Positions 39,150 to 51,293 of a DNA stretch of 60,000 nucleotides are shown here, piece by piece. Position numbers and translations under genes: made by a program. Origin of the DNA: Nematostella vectensis. Lineage: Eukaryota; Cnidaria; Anthozoa; Actiniaria; Edwardsiidae. The DNA lies in the NCBI RefSeq assembly GCF_932526225.1, contig NC_064036.1, positions 18,500,953-18,560,952 on the forward strand. The letters are read 5' to 3'. The notes under the pieces were generated by a model. That model searched no databases. It was not told where the DNA came from and saw only the letters and a program-made list of their open reading frames with translations. Within the stretch, counting starts at the first letter, position 1. Every line of letters starts with the position of its first letter.

Positions 39150-39761
39150 TTGGATGAGCATTGAAAGGGCAATCAACGTAACCTTGACCAAAATAAACAG
39201 CAGTGAACGTAAAAAAATACTTCGAGCCAGATTCGAACCAGCGACCTAGGGATCACAATTATAAATCTACAGTCCCCCGCTCTACAAAACTGAGCTATCG
39301 AAGGTTGGATGAGCATTGAAAGGGCAATCAACGTAACCTTGACCAAAATAAACAGCAGTGCACGTAAAAAATCCTTCGAGCCGGATTCGAACCTGCGACC
39401 TAGGGATCACAATTATAAATCTACAGTCCCCCGCTATACAAAACTGAGCTATCGAAGGATGGATGTACATGGAAAGGACAATCAACGTAACAAAGCCCAA
39501 AATAAACAGCAAGGCACCTAAAAACATTGTTCGAGCCGGATTCAAACCAGCAACCTTCGGATCACAATTATATATCTACAGTCTCCAAGGAAAGGACATT
39601 CCATGTAACCTTGCCCATAATAAACAGCAGTGAACGTAAAACATCCTTCAAGCCGGATTTTAACCAGCGACCTAGAGATCCCAGTCATAAATCTACAGTC
39701 TCCAAGGAAAGGACATTTCATGTAACCTTGCCCAAAATAAACAGCAGTGCACGTAAAAAAA

Positions 39762-39847
39762 TCCTTCGAGCCGGATTCGAACCAGCGACCTAGGGATCAC
39801 AGTTAAAAATCTACAGTCCCCCGCTCTACCAACTGAGCTATCGAAGG
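39762..39847 (-). tRNA. tRNA-Tyr (GTA), intact exons, variant intron
   Basis: Exons identical to 1022-1107; the intron reads CACAGTTAAAAAT, with one T-to-A change on the plus strand. T7 terminator. Confidence 0.92.
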
Positions 39848-39914
39848 ATGGATGTACATTAAAAGGACAATCAACGTAACCTTGCCCAAAATAAACAGCA
39901 GTGAACGTAAAAAA

Positions 39915-40000
39915 TTCTTCGAGCCGGATTCGAACCAGCGACCTAGGGATCACAATTATAAATCTACAGTCCCCCGCTCTATCAACTGAGCTATCGAAGG
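39915..40000 (-). tRNA. tRNA-Tyr (GTA), C1-G72 and G19 lost
   Basis: A72, and the D loop reads AGTTGATA (G19 to A); otherwise intact. Confidence 0.6.
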
Positions 40001-40494
40001 TTGGATGAGCATTGAAAGGGCAGTCAACGTAACCTTGACCAAAATAAACAGCAGTGAACGTAAAAAAATACTTCGAGCCAGATTCGAACCAGCGACCTAG
40101 GGATCACAATTATAAATCTACAGTCCCCCGCTCTACAAAACTGAGCTATCGAAGGTTGGATGAGCATTGAAAGGGCAATCAACGTAACCTTGACCAAAAT
40201 AAACAGCAGTGAACGTAAAAAAATACTTCGAGCCAGATTCGAACCAGCGACCTAGGGATCACAATTATAAATCTACAGTCCCCCGTTCTACCAACTGAGC
40301 TATCGAAGGATGGATGTCCATGGAAAGGACAATCAACTTAACCTTGCCCAAAATAAACAGCAGTGCACATAAAAAATCCTTCAAGCCGGATTTTAACCAG
40401 CGACCTAGAGATCACAGTCATAAATCTACAGTCTCCAAGGAAAGGACATTTCATGTAACCTTGCCCAAAATAAACAGCAGTGCACGTAAAACAA

Positions 40495-40580
40495 TCCTTC
40501 GAGCCGGATTCGAACCAGCGACCTAGGGATCACAGTTATAAATCTACAGTCCCCCGCTCTACCAACTGAGCTATCGAAGG
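40495..40580 (-). tRNA. tRNA-Tyr (GTA), intact
   Basis: Exons identical to 1022-1107, CAGTT-form intron, T4 terminator. Followed upstream by the GAA-anticodon copy at 40649. Confidence 0.93.
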
Positions 40581-40648
40581 ATGGATGTACATTGAAAGGA
40601 CAATCAACGTAACCTTGCCCAAAATAAACAGCAGTGAACGTAAAAAAA

Positions 40649-40734
40649 TCCTTCGAGCCGGATTCGAACCAGCGACCTAGGGATCACAATTATAAATCTT
40701 CAGACCCCCGCTCTACCAACTGAGCTATCGAAGG
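40649..40734 (-). tRNA. tRNA-Tyr-like with GAA (Phe) anticodon
   Basis: Plus-strand 40699-40701 reads TTC, giving anticodon GAA in a body that is otherwise tRNA-Tyr, with C1-G72, A73, intact D and T loops and T7 terminator. A31 is also T. Homologous copies at 51942 and 55543 have GTA, so the change is local. Confidence 0.75.
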
Positions 40735-42148
40735 ATGGATGAGCATTGAAAGGGCAATCAACGTAACCTTGACCAAAATAAACAGCAGTAAACGTAAAAA
40801 ATTCTTCGAGCCGGATTCGAACCAGCAACCTAGGATCAATCTCCAAGAAAATGAAATTCCATGTAACATTGCCCAACGTAAAGCGCATGTATAAAGCATC
40901 CTTTGAGCCGGATTCGAACCAGTGAATGACGGATCACAATTGTAAATCTACAGCCCCCCGCTCTACCAATTGAGCTATCGAAGGATGGATGTATATTGAA
41001 AGGACAATCAACGTAAACTTGGCCAAAATAAAAAAGCAGTGCACCTAAAAAAAAATTTCGAGCCGGATTCGAACCAGCGATTTAGGGATCACATTTATAA
41101 ATCTACAGTCCCCCGCTCTACCAACTGAGCTATCGCATGATGGATGTCCATGGAAGGAACAATCAACGTAACCTTGCTTAAAATAAACAGCAGTGAACAT
41201 AAAAAAATCCTTCGAGCCGGATTCGAACCAGCGACCTAGGGATCACAATTATAAATCTACAGTCCCCCGCTTTACCAACTGTGCTATCGAAGGATGGATG
41301 TACGTGGAAAGGACAATTAATGTAAACTTGCCCAAAATAAACAGTATTGCACGTAAAAAAATCCTTCGAGCAGGATTCGAACCAGCGACCTAGAGATCCC
41401 AATTATAAATCTACAGTCCTCCGCTCTACCAACTGAGCTATCGAAGGATGGATGTACATTAAAAGGACAATCAACGTAATCTTACCCAAAATAAAAAAAG
41501 CAGTGCACCTAAAAAAATTTCTTCGGGCAGGATTTGAACCAACGATTTAGGGATCACAGTTATACATCTACAGTCTCCAAGAAAAGGACATTCCATGTAA
41601 TCTGTCCAAAATAAACAGCAACTCACGTAAATAAATTCTTCGAGCCGTATTCGACCCAGCATCTAGGGATCACAATTATAAATCTACAGTCCCCCGCTCT
41701 ACCAACTGAGCTATCGCATGATGGATGTAAATGGAAAGGACAATCGACAAAACCTTGACTAAAATAAACAGCAGTGAACGTAATAAAAATGCTTCGAGCC
41801 GTATTCGAACCAGTGACCTTGGGATCACAGTTATAAATCTACAGTCTTCAAGGAAAGCACATTCCATGTAACCTTGCCCAAAATAAGCAGAAGTGCACGT
41901 AAAAGAATCCTTCGAGCCGTATTCGAACCAGCGACCTAGGGATCACAGTTATAAATCTACAGTCCCCCGCTCCACCAACTGAGCTATCGAAGGATGGATG
42001 TACATGGAAAGGACAATCAACGTAACCTTGCCCAAAAAAAACAGCAGTGAACGTAAAAAAATACTTCGAGCCGGATTCGAACCAGCCACCTAGGGATCAC
42101 AATTATAAATCTACAGTCCCCCGCTCTACAAAACTGAGCTATCGAAGG

Positions 42149-42216
42149 ATGGATGTACATGGAAAGGACAATCAACGTAACCTTGCCCAAAATAAACAGC
42201 AAGGCACCTAAAAACA
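42149..42216 (-). other. Empty (pre-insertion) site of the LINE
   Basis: The spacer reads AACCTTGCCCAAAATAAAC without interruption, between a GG-loss unit (42062) and a half-tRNA (42217), the same neighbours that flank the LINE. Comparison with the filled sites shows ACCTT once here and twice there. Equivalent empty sites are at 43514-43581, 45933-46000 and 47432-47499. Confidence 0.85.
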
Positions 42217-42334
42217 TTGTTCGAGCCGGATTCAAACCAGCAACCTTCGGATCACAATTATATATCTACAGTCTCCAAGGAAAGGACATTCCATGTAACC
42301 TTGCCCATCTTAAACAGCAGTGCACGTGAAAAAA

Positions 42335-42420
42335 TACTTCGAGCCGGATTCGAACCAGCGACCTAGGGATCACAATTATAAATCTACAGTCCCCCGCTCT
42401 ACCAATTGAGCTATCGAAGG
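42335..42420 (-). tRNA. tRNA-Tyr (GTA), C1-G72 pair lost
   Basis: T72, A15. Confidence 0.68.
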
Positions 42421-44481
42421 ATGGATGTACATGGAAAGGACAATCAACGTAACCTTGCCCAAAATAAACATCAGTGAACGTAAAACATCCTTCGAGCCGG
42501 ATTCGAACCTGCGACCTAGGGATCACAATTATAAATCTACAGCCCCCCTCTCTACAAAACTGAGCTATCGAAGGATGGATGTACATGGAAAGGACATTAA
42601 ACGTAACCTTGCCCAAAATAAACAGCAAGGCACTTAAAAACATTTTTCGAGCCGGATTCAAACCAGCAAACTTCGGATCACAATTATAAATCTACAGCCC
42701 CCCGCTCTACCAACTGGGCTATCTAAGGATGGATATGCATTGAAAGGACAATCAACGTAACCTTGCCCAAAATAAATCTATAGTCTGTAAGGAAAGGACA
42801 TTCCATGTAACCTTCCCTACAATAAACAGCAGTGCACGTAACAAAATCCTTGGAGACGGATTCGAACCAGCGACAAAGGGATCACAATTATAAATCTACA
42901 GTCCCCCGTTCTACCAACTGAGCTATCGAAGGATGGATGTCCATGGAAAGGACAATCAACGTAACCTTGACCAAAATAAACAGCAGTGCACATAAAAAAT
43001 CCTTCAAGCCGGATTTTAACCAGCGACCTAGAGATCACAATTATAAAGCTACAGTCCCCCGCTCTACCAACTGAGCTATCGCATGATGGATGTAAATGGA
43101 AAGGACAATCGACAAAACCTTGACTAAAATAAACAGCAGTGAACGTAATAAAAATGCTTCGAGCCGTATTCGAACCAGTGACCTAGGGATCACAGTTATA
43201 AATCTACAGTCTCCAAGGAAAGTACATTCCATGTAACCTTGCCCAAAATAAGCAGAAGTGCACGTAAAAGAATCCTTCGAGCCGTATTCGAACCAGCGAC
43301 CTAGGGATCACAGTTATAAATCTACAGTCCCCCGCTCCACCAACTGAGCTATCGAAGGATGGATGTACATGGAAAGGACAATCAACGTAACCTTGCCCAA
43401 AATAAACAGCAGTGAACGTAAAAAAATACTTCGAGCCGGATTCGAACCAGCCACCTAGGGATCACAATTATAAATCTACAGTCCCCCGCTCTACAAAACT
43501 GAGCTATCGAAGGATGGATGTACATGGAAAGGACAATCAACGTAACCTTGCCCAAAATAAACAGCAAGGCACCTAAAAACATTGTTCGAGCCGGATTCAA
43601 ACCAGCAACCTTCGGATCACAATTATATATCTACAGTCTCCAAGGAAAGGACATTCCATGTAACCTTGCCCATAATAAACAGCAGTGCACGTAAAAAAAT
43701 ACTTCGAGCCGCATTCGAACCAGCGACCTAGGGATCACAATTATAAATCTACAGTCCCCCGCTCTACCAATTGAGCTATCGAAGGATGGATGTACATGGA
43801 AAGGACAATCAACGTAACCTTGCCCAAAATAAACATCAGTAAACGTAAAACATCCTTCGAGCAGGATTCGAACCAGCGACCTAGGGATCACAATTATAAA
43901 TCTACAGCCCCCCGCTCTACAAAACTGAGCTATCGAAGGATGGATGTACATGGAAAGGACATTAAACGTAACCTTGCCCAAAATAAACAGCAAGGCACTT
44001 AAAACATTTTTCGAGCCGGATTCAAACCAGCAAACTTCGGATCACAATTATAAATCTACAGCCCCCCGCTCTACCAACTGGGCTATCGAAGGATGTATAT
44101 GCATTGAAAGGACAATCAACGTAACCTTGCCCAAAATAAATCTATAGTCTCCAAGGAAAGGACATTCCATGTAACCTTCCCTACAATAAACAGCAGTGCA
44201 CGTAACAAAATCCTTGGAGACGGATTCGAACCAGCGACAAAGGGATCACAATTATAAATCTACAGTCCCCCGTTCTACCAACTGAGCTATCGAAGGATGG
44301 ATGTCCATGGAAAGGACAATCAACGTAACCTTGACCAAAATAAACAGCAGTGCACAAAAAAAATCCTTCAAGCCGGATTTTAACCAGCGACCTAGAGATC
44401 ACAGTCATAAATCTACAGTCTCCAAGGAAAGGACATTTCATGTAACCTTGCCCAAAATAAACAGCAGTGCACGTAAAACAA

Positions 44482-44567
44482 TCCTTCGAGCCGGATTCGA
44501 ACCAGCGACCTAGGGATCACAGTTATAAATCTACAGTCCCCCGCTCTACCAACTGAGCTATCGAAGG
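44482..44567 (-). tRNA. tRNA-Tyr (GTA), intact
   Basis: Exons identical to 1022-1107, CAGTT-form intron, T4 terminator; a half-tRNA unit lies on each side. Confidence 0.93.
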
Positions 44568-46118
44568 ATGGATGTACATTGAAAGGACAATCAACGTAAC
44601 CTTGCCCAAAATAAACAGCAAGGCACCTAAAAACATTGTTCGAGCCGGATTCAAACCAGCAACCTTCGGATCACAATTATATATCTACAGTCTCCAAGGA
44701 AAGGACATTCCATGTAACCTTGCCCATAATAAACAGCAGTGCACGTAAAAAAATACTTCGAGCCGCATTCGAACCAGCGACCTAGGGATCACAATTATAA
44801 ATCTACAGTCCCCCGCTCTACCAATTGAGCTATCGAAGGATGGATGTACATGGAAAGGACAATCAACGTAACCTTGCCCAAAATAAACATCAGTGAACGT
44901 AAAACATCCTTCGAGCCGGATTCGAACCAGCGACCTAGGGATCACAATTATAAATCTACAGCCCCCCGCTCTACAAAACTGAGCTATCGAAGGATGGATG
45001 TACATGGAAAGGACATTAAACGTAACCTTGCCCAAAATAAACAGCAAGGCACTTAAAAACATTTTTCGAGCCGGATTCAAACCAGCAAACTTCGGATCAC
45101 AATTATAAATCTACAGCCCCCCGCTCTACCAACTGGGCTATCGAAGGATGGATATGCATTGAAAGGACAATCAACGTAACCTTGCCCAAAATAAATCTAT
45201 AGTCTCCAAGGAAAGGACATTCCATGTAACCTTCCCTTAAATAAACAGCAGTGCACGTAACAAAATCCTTGGAGACGGATTCGAACCAGCGACAAAGGGA
45301 TCACAATTATAAATCTACAGTCCCCCGTTCTACCAACTGAGCTATCGAAGGATGGATGTCCATGGAAAGGACAATCAACGTAACCTTGACCAAAATAAAC
45401 AGCAGTGCACATAAAAAATCCTTCAAGCCGGATTTTAACCAGCGAATTAGAGATCACAATTATAAATCTACTGTCCCCTGCTCTACCAACTGAGCTATCG
45501 CATGATGGATGTAAATGGAAAGGACAATCGACAAAACCTTGACTAAAATAAACAGCAGTGAACGTAATAAAAATGCTTCGAGCCGTATTCTAACAAGTGA
45601 CCTAGGGATCACAGTTATAAATCTACAGTCTCCAAGGAAAGGACATTACATGTAACCTTGCCCAAAATAAGCAGAAGTGCACGTAAAAGAATCCTTCGAG
45701 CCGTATTCGAACCAGCGACCTAGGGATCACAGTTATAAATCTACAGTCCCCCGCTCCACCAACTGAGCTATCGAAGGATGGATGTACATGGAAAGGACAA
45801 TCAACGTAACCTTGCCCAAAATAAACAGCAGTGAACGTAAAAAAATACTTCGAGCCGGATTCGAACCAGCCACCTAGGGATCACAATTATAAATCTACAG
45901 TCCCCCGCTCTACAAAACTGAGCTATTGAAGGATGGATATACATGGAAAGGACAATCAACGTAACCTTGCCCAAAATAAACAGCAAGGCACCTAAAAACA
46001 TTGTTCGAGCCGGATTCAAACCAGCAACCTTCGGATCACAATTATATATCTACAGTCTCCAAGGAAAGGACATTCCATGTAACCTTGCCCATAATAAACA
46101 GCAGTGCACGTAAAAAAA

Positions 46119-46204
46119 TTCTTCGAGCCGGATTCGAACCAGCGACCTAGGGATCACAATTATAAATCTACAGTCCCCCGCTCTACCAACTGAGCTATCG
46201 AAGG
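46119..46204 (-). tRNA. tRNA-Tyr (GTA), C1-G72 pair lost
   Basis: A72 is the only exon change. Confidence 0.72.
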
Positions 46205-46631
46205 TTGGATGAGCATTGAAAGGGCAGTCAACGTAACCTTGACCAAAATAAACTGCAGTGAACGTAAAAAAATACTTCGAGCCAGATTCGAACCAGCGAC
46301 CTAGGGATCACAATTATAAATCTACAGCCCCCCGCTCTACAAAACTGAGCTTTTGAAGGATGGATGTACATGGAAAGGACATTAAACGTAACCTTGCCCA
46401 AAATAAACAGCAAGGCACATAAAAACATTTTTCGAGCCGGATTCAAACCAGCAAACTTCGGATCACAATTATAAATCTACAGCCCCCCGCTCTACCAACT
46501 GGGCTATCGAAGGATGGATATGCTTTGAAAGGACAATCAACGTAACCTTGCCCAAAATAAATCTATAGTCTCCAAGGAAAGGACATTTCATGTAACCTTG
46601 CCCAAAATAAACAGCAGTGCACGTAAAACAA

Positions 46632-46717
46632 TCCTTCGAGCCGGATTCGAACCAGCGACCTAGGGATCACAGTTATAAATCTACAGTCCCCCGCTCTACC
46701 AACTGAGCTATCGAAGG
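46632..46717 (-). tRNA. tRNA-Tyr (GTA), intact
   Basis: Exons identical to 1022-1107, CAGTT-form intron, T4 terminator. Confidence 0.93.
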
Positions 46718-46785
46718 ATGGATGTACATTGAAAGGACAATCAACGTAACCTTGCCCAAAATAAACAGCAGTGAACGTAAAAAAA

Positions 46786-46871
46786 TCCTTCGAGCCGGAT
46801 TCGAACCAGCGACCTAGGGATCACAATTATAAATCTACAGTCCCCCGCTCTACCAACTGAGCTATCGAAGG
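46786..46871 (-). tRNA. tRNA-Tyr (GTA), intact
   Basis: Exons and intron identical to 1022-1107, T7 terminator. Its sisters at 48284, 53043 and 56644 all carry an A31T change, so this copy is ancestral-like. Confidence 0.94.
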
Positions 46872-47190
46872 ATGGATGAGCATTGAAAGGGCAATCAACG
46901 TAACCTTGACCAAAATAAACAGCAGTGAACGTAAAAAATTATTCGGGCCGGATTCGAACCAGCAACCTAGGATCAGTCTCCAAGAAAATGAAATTCCATG
47001 TAACATTGCCCAACGTAAAGCGCATGTATAAAACATCCTTTGAGCCGGATTCGAACCAGCGAATGAGGGATCACAATTGTAAATCTACAGCCCCCCGCTC
47101 TACCAACTGAGCTATCGAAGGATGGATGTACATTGAAAGGACAATCAACGTGACCTTGCCCAAAATAAAAAAGCAGTGCATTTAAAAAAA

Positions 47191-47276
47191 TTCTTCGAGC
47201 CGGATTCGAACCAGCGACCTAGGGATCACAATTATAAATCTACAGTCCCCCGCTCTACCAATTGAGCTATCGAAGG
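47191..47276 (-). tRNA. tRNA-Tyr (GTA), C1-G72 pair lost
   Basis: A72, A15. Confidence 0.68.
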
Positions 47277-47617
47277 ATGGATGTACATGGAAAGGACAAT
47301 CAACGTAACCTTGCCCAAAATAAACAGCAGTGAACGTAAAAAAATACTTCGAGCCGGATTCGAACCAGCCACCTAGGGATCACAATTATAAATCTACAGT
47401 CCCCCGCTCTACAAAACTGAGCTATCGAAGGATGGATGTACATGGAAAGGACAATCAACGTAACCTTGCCCAAAATAAACAGCAAGGCACCTAAAAACAT
47501 TGTTCGAGCCGGATTCAAACCAGCAACCTTCGGATCACAATTATATATCTACAGTCTCCAAGGAAAGGACATTCCATGTAACCTTGCCCATAATAAACAG
47601 AAGTGCACGCAAAAAAA

Positions 47618-47703
47618 TACTTCGAGCCGGATTCGAACCAGCGACCTAGGGATCACAATTATAAATCTACAATCCCCCGCTCTACCAATTGAGCTATCGA
47701 AGG
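47618..47703 (-). tRNA. tRNA-Tyr (GTA), C1-G72 pair lost
   Basis: T72, A15 and C32 changed to T. Confidence 0.65.
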
Positions 47704-48129
47704 ATGGATGTACATGGAAAGGACAATCAACGTAACCTTGCCCAAAATAAACATCAGTGAACGTAAAACATCCTTCGAGCCGGATTCGAACCAGCGACCT
47801 AGGGATCACAATTATAAATCTACAGCCCCCCGCTCTACAAAACTGAGCTATCGAAGGATGGATGTACATGGAAAGGACATTAAACGTAACCTTGCCCAAA
47901 ATAAACAGCAAGGCACTTAAAAACATTTTTCGAGCCGGATTCAAACCAGCAAACTTCGGATCACAATTATAAATCTACAGCCCCCCGCTCTACCAACTGG
48001 GCTATCGAAGGATGGATATGCATTGAAAGGACAATCAACGTAACCTTGCCCAAAATAAATCTATAGTCTCCAAGGAAAGGACATTTCATGTAACCTTGCC
48101 CAAAATAAACAGCAGTGCACGTAAAACAA

Positions 48130-48215
48130 TCCTTCGAGCCGGATTCGAACCAGCGACCTAGGGATCACAGTTATAAATCTACAGTCCCCCGCTCTACCAA
48201 CTGAGCTATCGAAGG
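48130..48215 (-). tRNA. tRNA-Tyr (GTA), intact
   Basis: Exons identical to 1022-1107, CAGTT-form intron, T4 terminator. Confidence 0.93.
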
Positions 48216-48283
48216 ATGGATGTACATTGAAAGGACAATCAACGTAACCTTGCCCAAAATAAACAGCAGTGAACGTAAAAAAA

Positions 48284-48369
48284 TCCTTCGAGCCGGATTC
48301 GAACCAGCGACCTAGGGATCACAATTATAAATCTACAGACCCCCGCTCTACCAACTGAGCTATCGAAGG
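48284..48369 (-). tRNA. tRNA-Tyr (GTA) with A31T
   Basis: Matches 1022-1107 except that base 31 is T, breaking the last anticodon-stem pair. It shares A31T with the TTA and GAA anticodon copies, so A31T appears to precede those anticodon changes. Confidence 0.82.
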
Positions 48370-48688
48370 ATGGATGAGCATTGAAAGGGCAATCAACGTA
48401 ACCTTGACCAAAATAAACAGCAGTGAACGTAAAAAATTATTCGAGCCGGATTCGAACCAGCAACCTAGGATCAGTCTCCAAGAAAATGAAATTCCATGTA
48501 ACATTGCCCAACGTAAAGCGCATGTATAAAACATCCTTTGAGCCGGATTCGAACCAGCGAATGAGGGATCACAATTGTAAATCTACAGCCCCCCGCTCTA
48601 CCAACTGAGCTATCGAAGGATGGATGTACATTGAAAGGACAATCAACGTGACCTTGCCCAAAATAAAAAAGCAGTGCATTTAAAAAAA

Positions 48689-48774
48689 TTCTTCGAGCCG
48701 GATTCGAACCAGCGACCTAGGGATCACAATTATAAATCTACAGTCCCCCGCTCTACCAATTGAGCTATCGAAGG
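48689..48774 (-). tRNA. tRNA-Tyr (GTA), C1-G72 pair lost
   Basis: A72, A15. Confidence 0.68.
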
Positions 48775-49624
48775 ATGGATGTACATGGAAAGGACAATCA
48801 ACGTAACCTTGCCCAAAATAAACAGCAGTGAACGTAAAAAATCCTTCGAGCCGGATTCGAACCAGCGACCTAGGGATCACAATTATAAATCTACAGCACA
48901 CAGCTCTACAAAACTGAGCTATCGAAGGATGGATGTACATGGAAAGGACAATCAACGTAACCTTGCCCAAAATAAACAGCAAGGCACCTAAAAACATTTT
49001 TCGAGCCGGATTCAAACCAGCAACCTTCGGATCACAAACATAAATCTACAGCCCCCCGCTCTACCAACTGCGCTATCGAAGGATGGATATACATTGAAAG
49101 GACAATCAACGTAACCTTGCCCAAAATAAATCTAAAGTCTCCAAGGAAAGGACATTCCATGTAACCTTCCCTAAAATAAACAGCAGTGCACGTAACAAAA
49201 TCCTTGGAGAGGGATTCGAACCAGCGACCAAGGGATCACAATTATAAATCTACAGTCCCCCGTTCTACCAACTGAGCTTTCGAAGGATGGATGTCCATGG
49301 AAAGGACAATCAACGTAACCTTGACCAAAATAAACAGCAGTGCACATAAAAAATCCTTCAAGCCGGATTTTAATCAGCGACCTAGAGATCCCAGTCATAA
49401 ATCTACAGTCTCCAAGGAAAGGACATTTCATGTAACCTTGCCCAAAATAAACAGCAGTGCACGTAAAACAATCCTACGAGCCGGATTCGAACCAGCGACC
49501 TAGGGATCACAGTTATAAATCTACAGTCCCCCGCTCTACCAACTGAGCTATCGAAGGATGGATGTACATTAAAAGGACAATCAACGTAACCTTGCCCAAA
49601 ATAAACAGCAGTGAACGTAAAAAA

Positions 49625-49710
49625 TTCTTCGAGCCGGATTCGAACCAGCGACCTAGGGATCACAATTATAAATCTACAGTCCCCCGCTCTACCAACTGAG
49701 CTATCGAAGG
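49625..49710 (-). tRNA. tRNA-Tyr (GTA), C1-G72 pair lost
   Basis: A72 is the only exon change. Confidence 0.72.
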
Positions 49711-50358
49711 TTGGATGAGCATTGAAAGGGCAATCAACGTAACCTTGACCAAAATAAACAGCAGTGAACGTAAAAAAATACTTCGAGCCAGATTGGAACC
49801 AGCGACCTAGGGATCACAATTATAAATCTACAGTCCCCCGCTCTACAAAACTGAGCTATCGAAGGTTGGATGAGCATTGAAAGGGCAATCAACGTAACCT
49901 TGACCAAAATAAACAGCAGTGAACGTAAAAAATCCTTCGAGCCGGATTCGAACCAGCGACCTAGGGATCACAATTATAAATCTACAGTCCCCCGCTATAC
50001 AAAACTGAGCTATCGAAGGATGGATGTACATGGAAAGGACAATCAACGTAACCTTGCCCAAAATAAACAGCAAGGCACCTAAAAACATTGTTCGAGCCGG
50101 ATTCAAACCAGCAACCTTCGGATCACAATTATATATCTACAGTCTCCAAGGAAAGGACATTCCATGTAACCTTGCCAAAAATAAACAGCAGTGCACGTAA
50201 AACAATCCTTCTAGCCGGATTCGAACCAGCGACCTAGGGATCACAATTATAAATCTACAGTCCCCCGCTCTACCAATTGAGCTATCGAAGGATGGATGTA
50301 CATTAAAAGGACAATCAACGTAACCTTGCCCAAAATAAACAGCAGTGAACGTAAAAAA

Positions 50359-50444
50359 TTCTTCGAGCCGGATTCGAACCAGCGACCTAGGGATCACAAT
50401 TATAAATCTACAGTCCCCCGCTCTACCAACTGAGCTATCGAAGG
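50359..50444 (-). tRNA. tRNA-Tyr (GTA), C1-G72 pair lost
   Basis: A72 is the only exon change; one of consecutive 153-bp units in a local run. Confidence 0.72.
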
Positions 50445-50511
50445 ATGGATGTACATTAAAAGGACAATCAACGTAACCTTGCCCAAAATAAACAGCAGTC
50501 AACGTAAAAAA

Positions 50512-50597
50512 TTCTTCGAGCCGGATTCGAACCAGCGACCTTGGGATCACCATTATAAATCTACAGTCCCCCGCTCTACCAACTGAGCTATCGAAGG
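50512..50597 (-). tRNA. tRNA-Tyr (GTA), C1-G72 pair lost
   Basis: A72, base 43 is A, one intron change (CACCATTATAAAT). Confidence 0.68.
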
Positions 50598-51054
50598 TTG
50601 GATGAGCATTGAAAGGGCAATCAACGTAACCTTGACCAAAATAAACAGCAGTGAACGTAAAAAATCCTTCGAGCCGGATTCGAACCTGCGACCTAGGGAT
50701 CACAATTATAAATCTACAGTCCCCCGCTATACAAAACTGAGCTATCGAAGGATGGATGTACATGGTAAGGACAATCAACGTAACCTTGCCCAAAATATAC
50801 AGCAAGGCACCTAAAAACATTGTTCGAGCCGGATTCAAACAAGCAACCTTCGGATCACAATTATATATCTACAGTCTCCAAGGAAAGGACATTCCATGTA
50901 ACCTTGCCCATAATAAACAGCAGTGAACGTAAAACATCCTTCAAGCCGGATTTTAACCAGCGACCTAGAGATCCCAGTCATAAATCTACAGTCTACAAGG
51001 AAAGGACATTTCATGTAACCTTGCCCAAAATAAACAGCAGTGGACGTAAAAAAA

Positions 51055-51140
51055 TCCTTCGAGCCGGATTCGAACCAGCGACCTAGGGATCACAGTTATA
51101 AATCTACAGTCCCCCGCTCTACCAACTGAGCTATCGAAGG
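51055..51140 (-). tRNA. tRNA-Tyr (GTA), intact
   Basis: Exons identical to 1022-1107, CAGTT-form intron, T7 terminator. Sister of 39762 at offset 11,293 bp. Confidence 0.93.
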
Positions 51141-51207
51141 ATGGATGTACATTAAAAGGACAATCAACGTAACCTTGCCCAAAATAAACAGCAGAGAACG
51201 TAAAAAA

Positions 51208-51293
51208 TTCTTCGAGCCGGATTCGAACCAGCGACCTAGGGATCACAATTATAAATCTACAGTCCCCCGCTCTACCAACTGAGCTATCGAAGG
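51208..51293 (-). tRNA. tRNA-Tyr (GTA), C1-G72 pair lost
   Basis: A72 is the only exon change. Confidence 0.72.

Larger units (their letters stand above)
38910..43154 (-). repeat. Array block 9: decayed tRNA-Tyr units
   Basis: Full-length but degenerate: 38910-38996, 39218-39304, 39372-39458, 40069-40155, 40224-40309, 40899-40984, 41054-41139, 41208-41293, 41362-41447, 41636-41720, 41908-41993, 42062-42148, 42488-42574, 42643-42728, 42847-42932, 43000-43085. Half-tRNA units: 39527-39590, 39644-39707, 40377-40440, 41519-41582, 41790-41853, 42217-42280. T-arm-only: 40802-40848. Remnant: 42776-42792. The GCCAG T-stem variant (38910, 39218, 40069, 40224) is common here. Confidence 0.85.
43155..47499 (-). 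repeat. Array block 10: decayed tRNA-Tyr units
   Basis: Full-length but degenerate: 43273-43358, 43427-43513, 43700-43785, 43853-43939, 44007-44092, 44211-44296, 44754-44839, 44907-44993, 45062-45147, 45266-45351, 45419-45504 (U33 changed to A), 45692-45777, 45846-45932, 46273-46359, 46428-46513, 47036-47121, 47345-47431. Half-tRNA units: 43155-43218, 43582-43645, 44364-44427, 44636-44699, 45574-45637, 46001-46064. T-arm-only: 46939-46985. Remnants: 44140-44156, 45195-45211, 46561-46577. Confidence 0.85.

Noticed and set aside
45419-45504. Another anticodon-changed copy (CTACTG on the plus strand)
   Set aside because: The change falls at U33, not in the anticodon; the anticodon is still GTA. 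The copy also has a degenerate T loop and acceptor, so it is a pseudogene.
50137-50838. 233-codon open frame on the minus strand across several units
   Set aside because: It translates tRNA genes and spacers. Consecutive units here are 153 bp, a multiple of three, so the frame carries over and gives a 51-residue period. The typical peptide (GRAGDCRFIIVIPRSLVRIRLE) is simply translated tRNA-Tyr.
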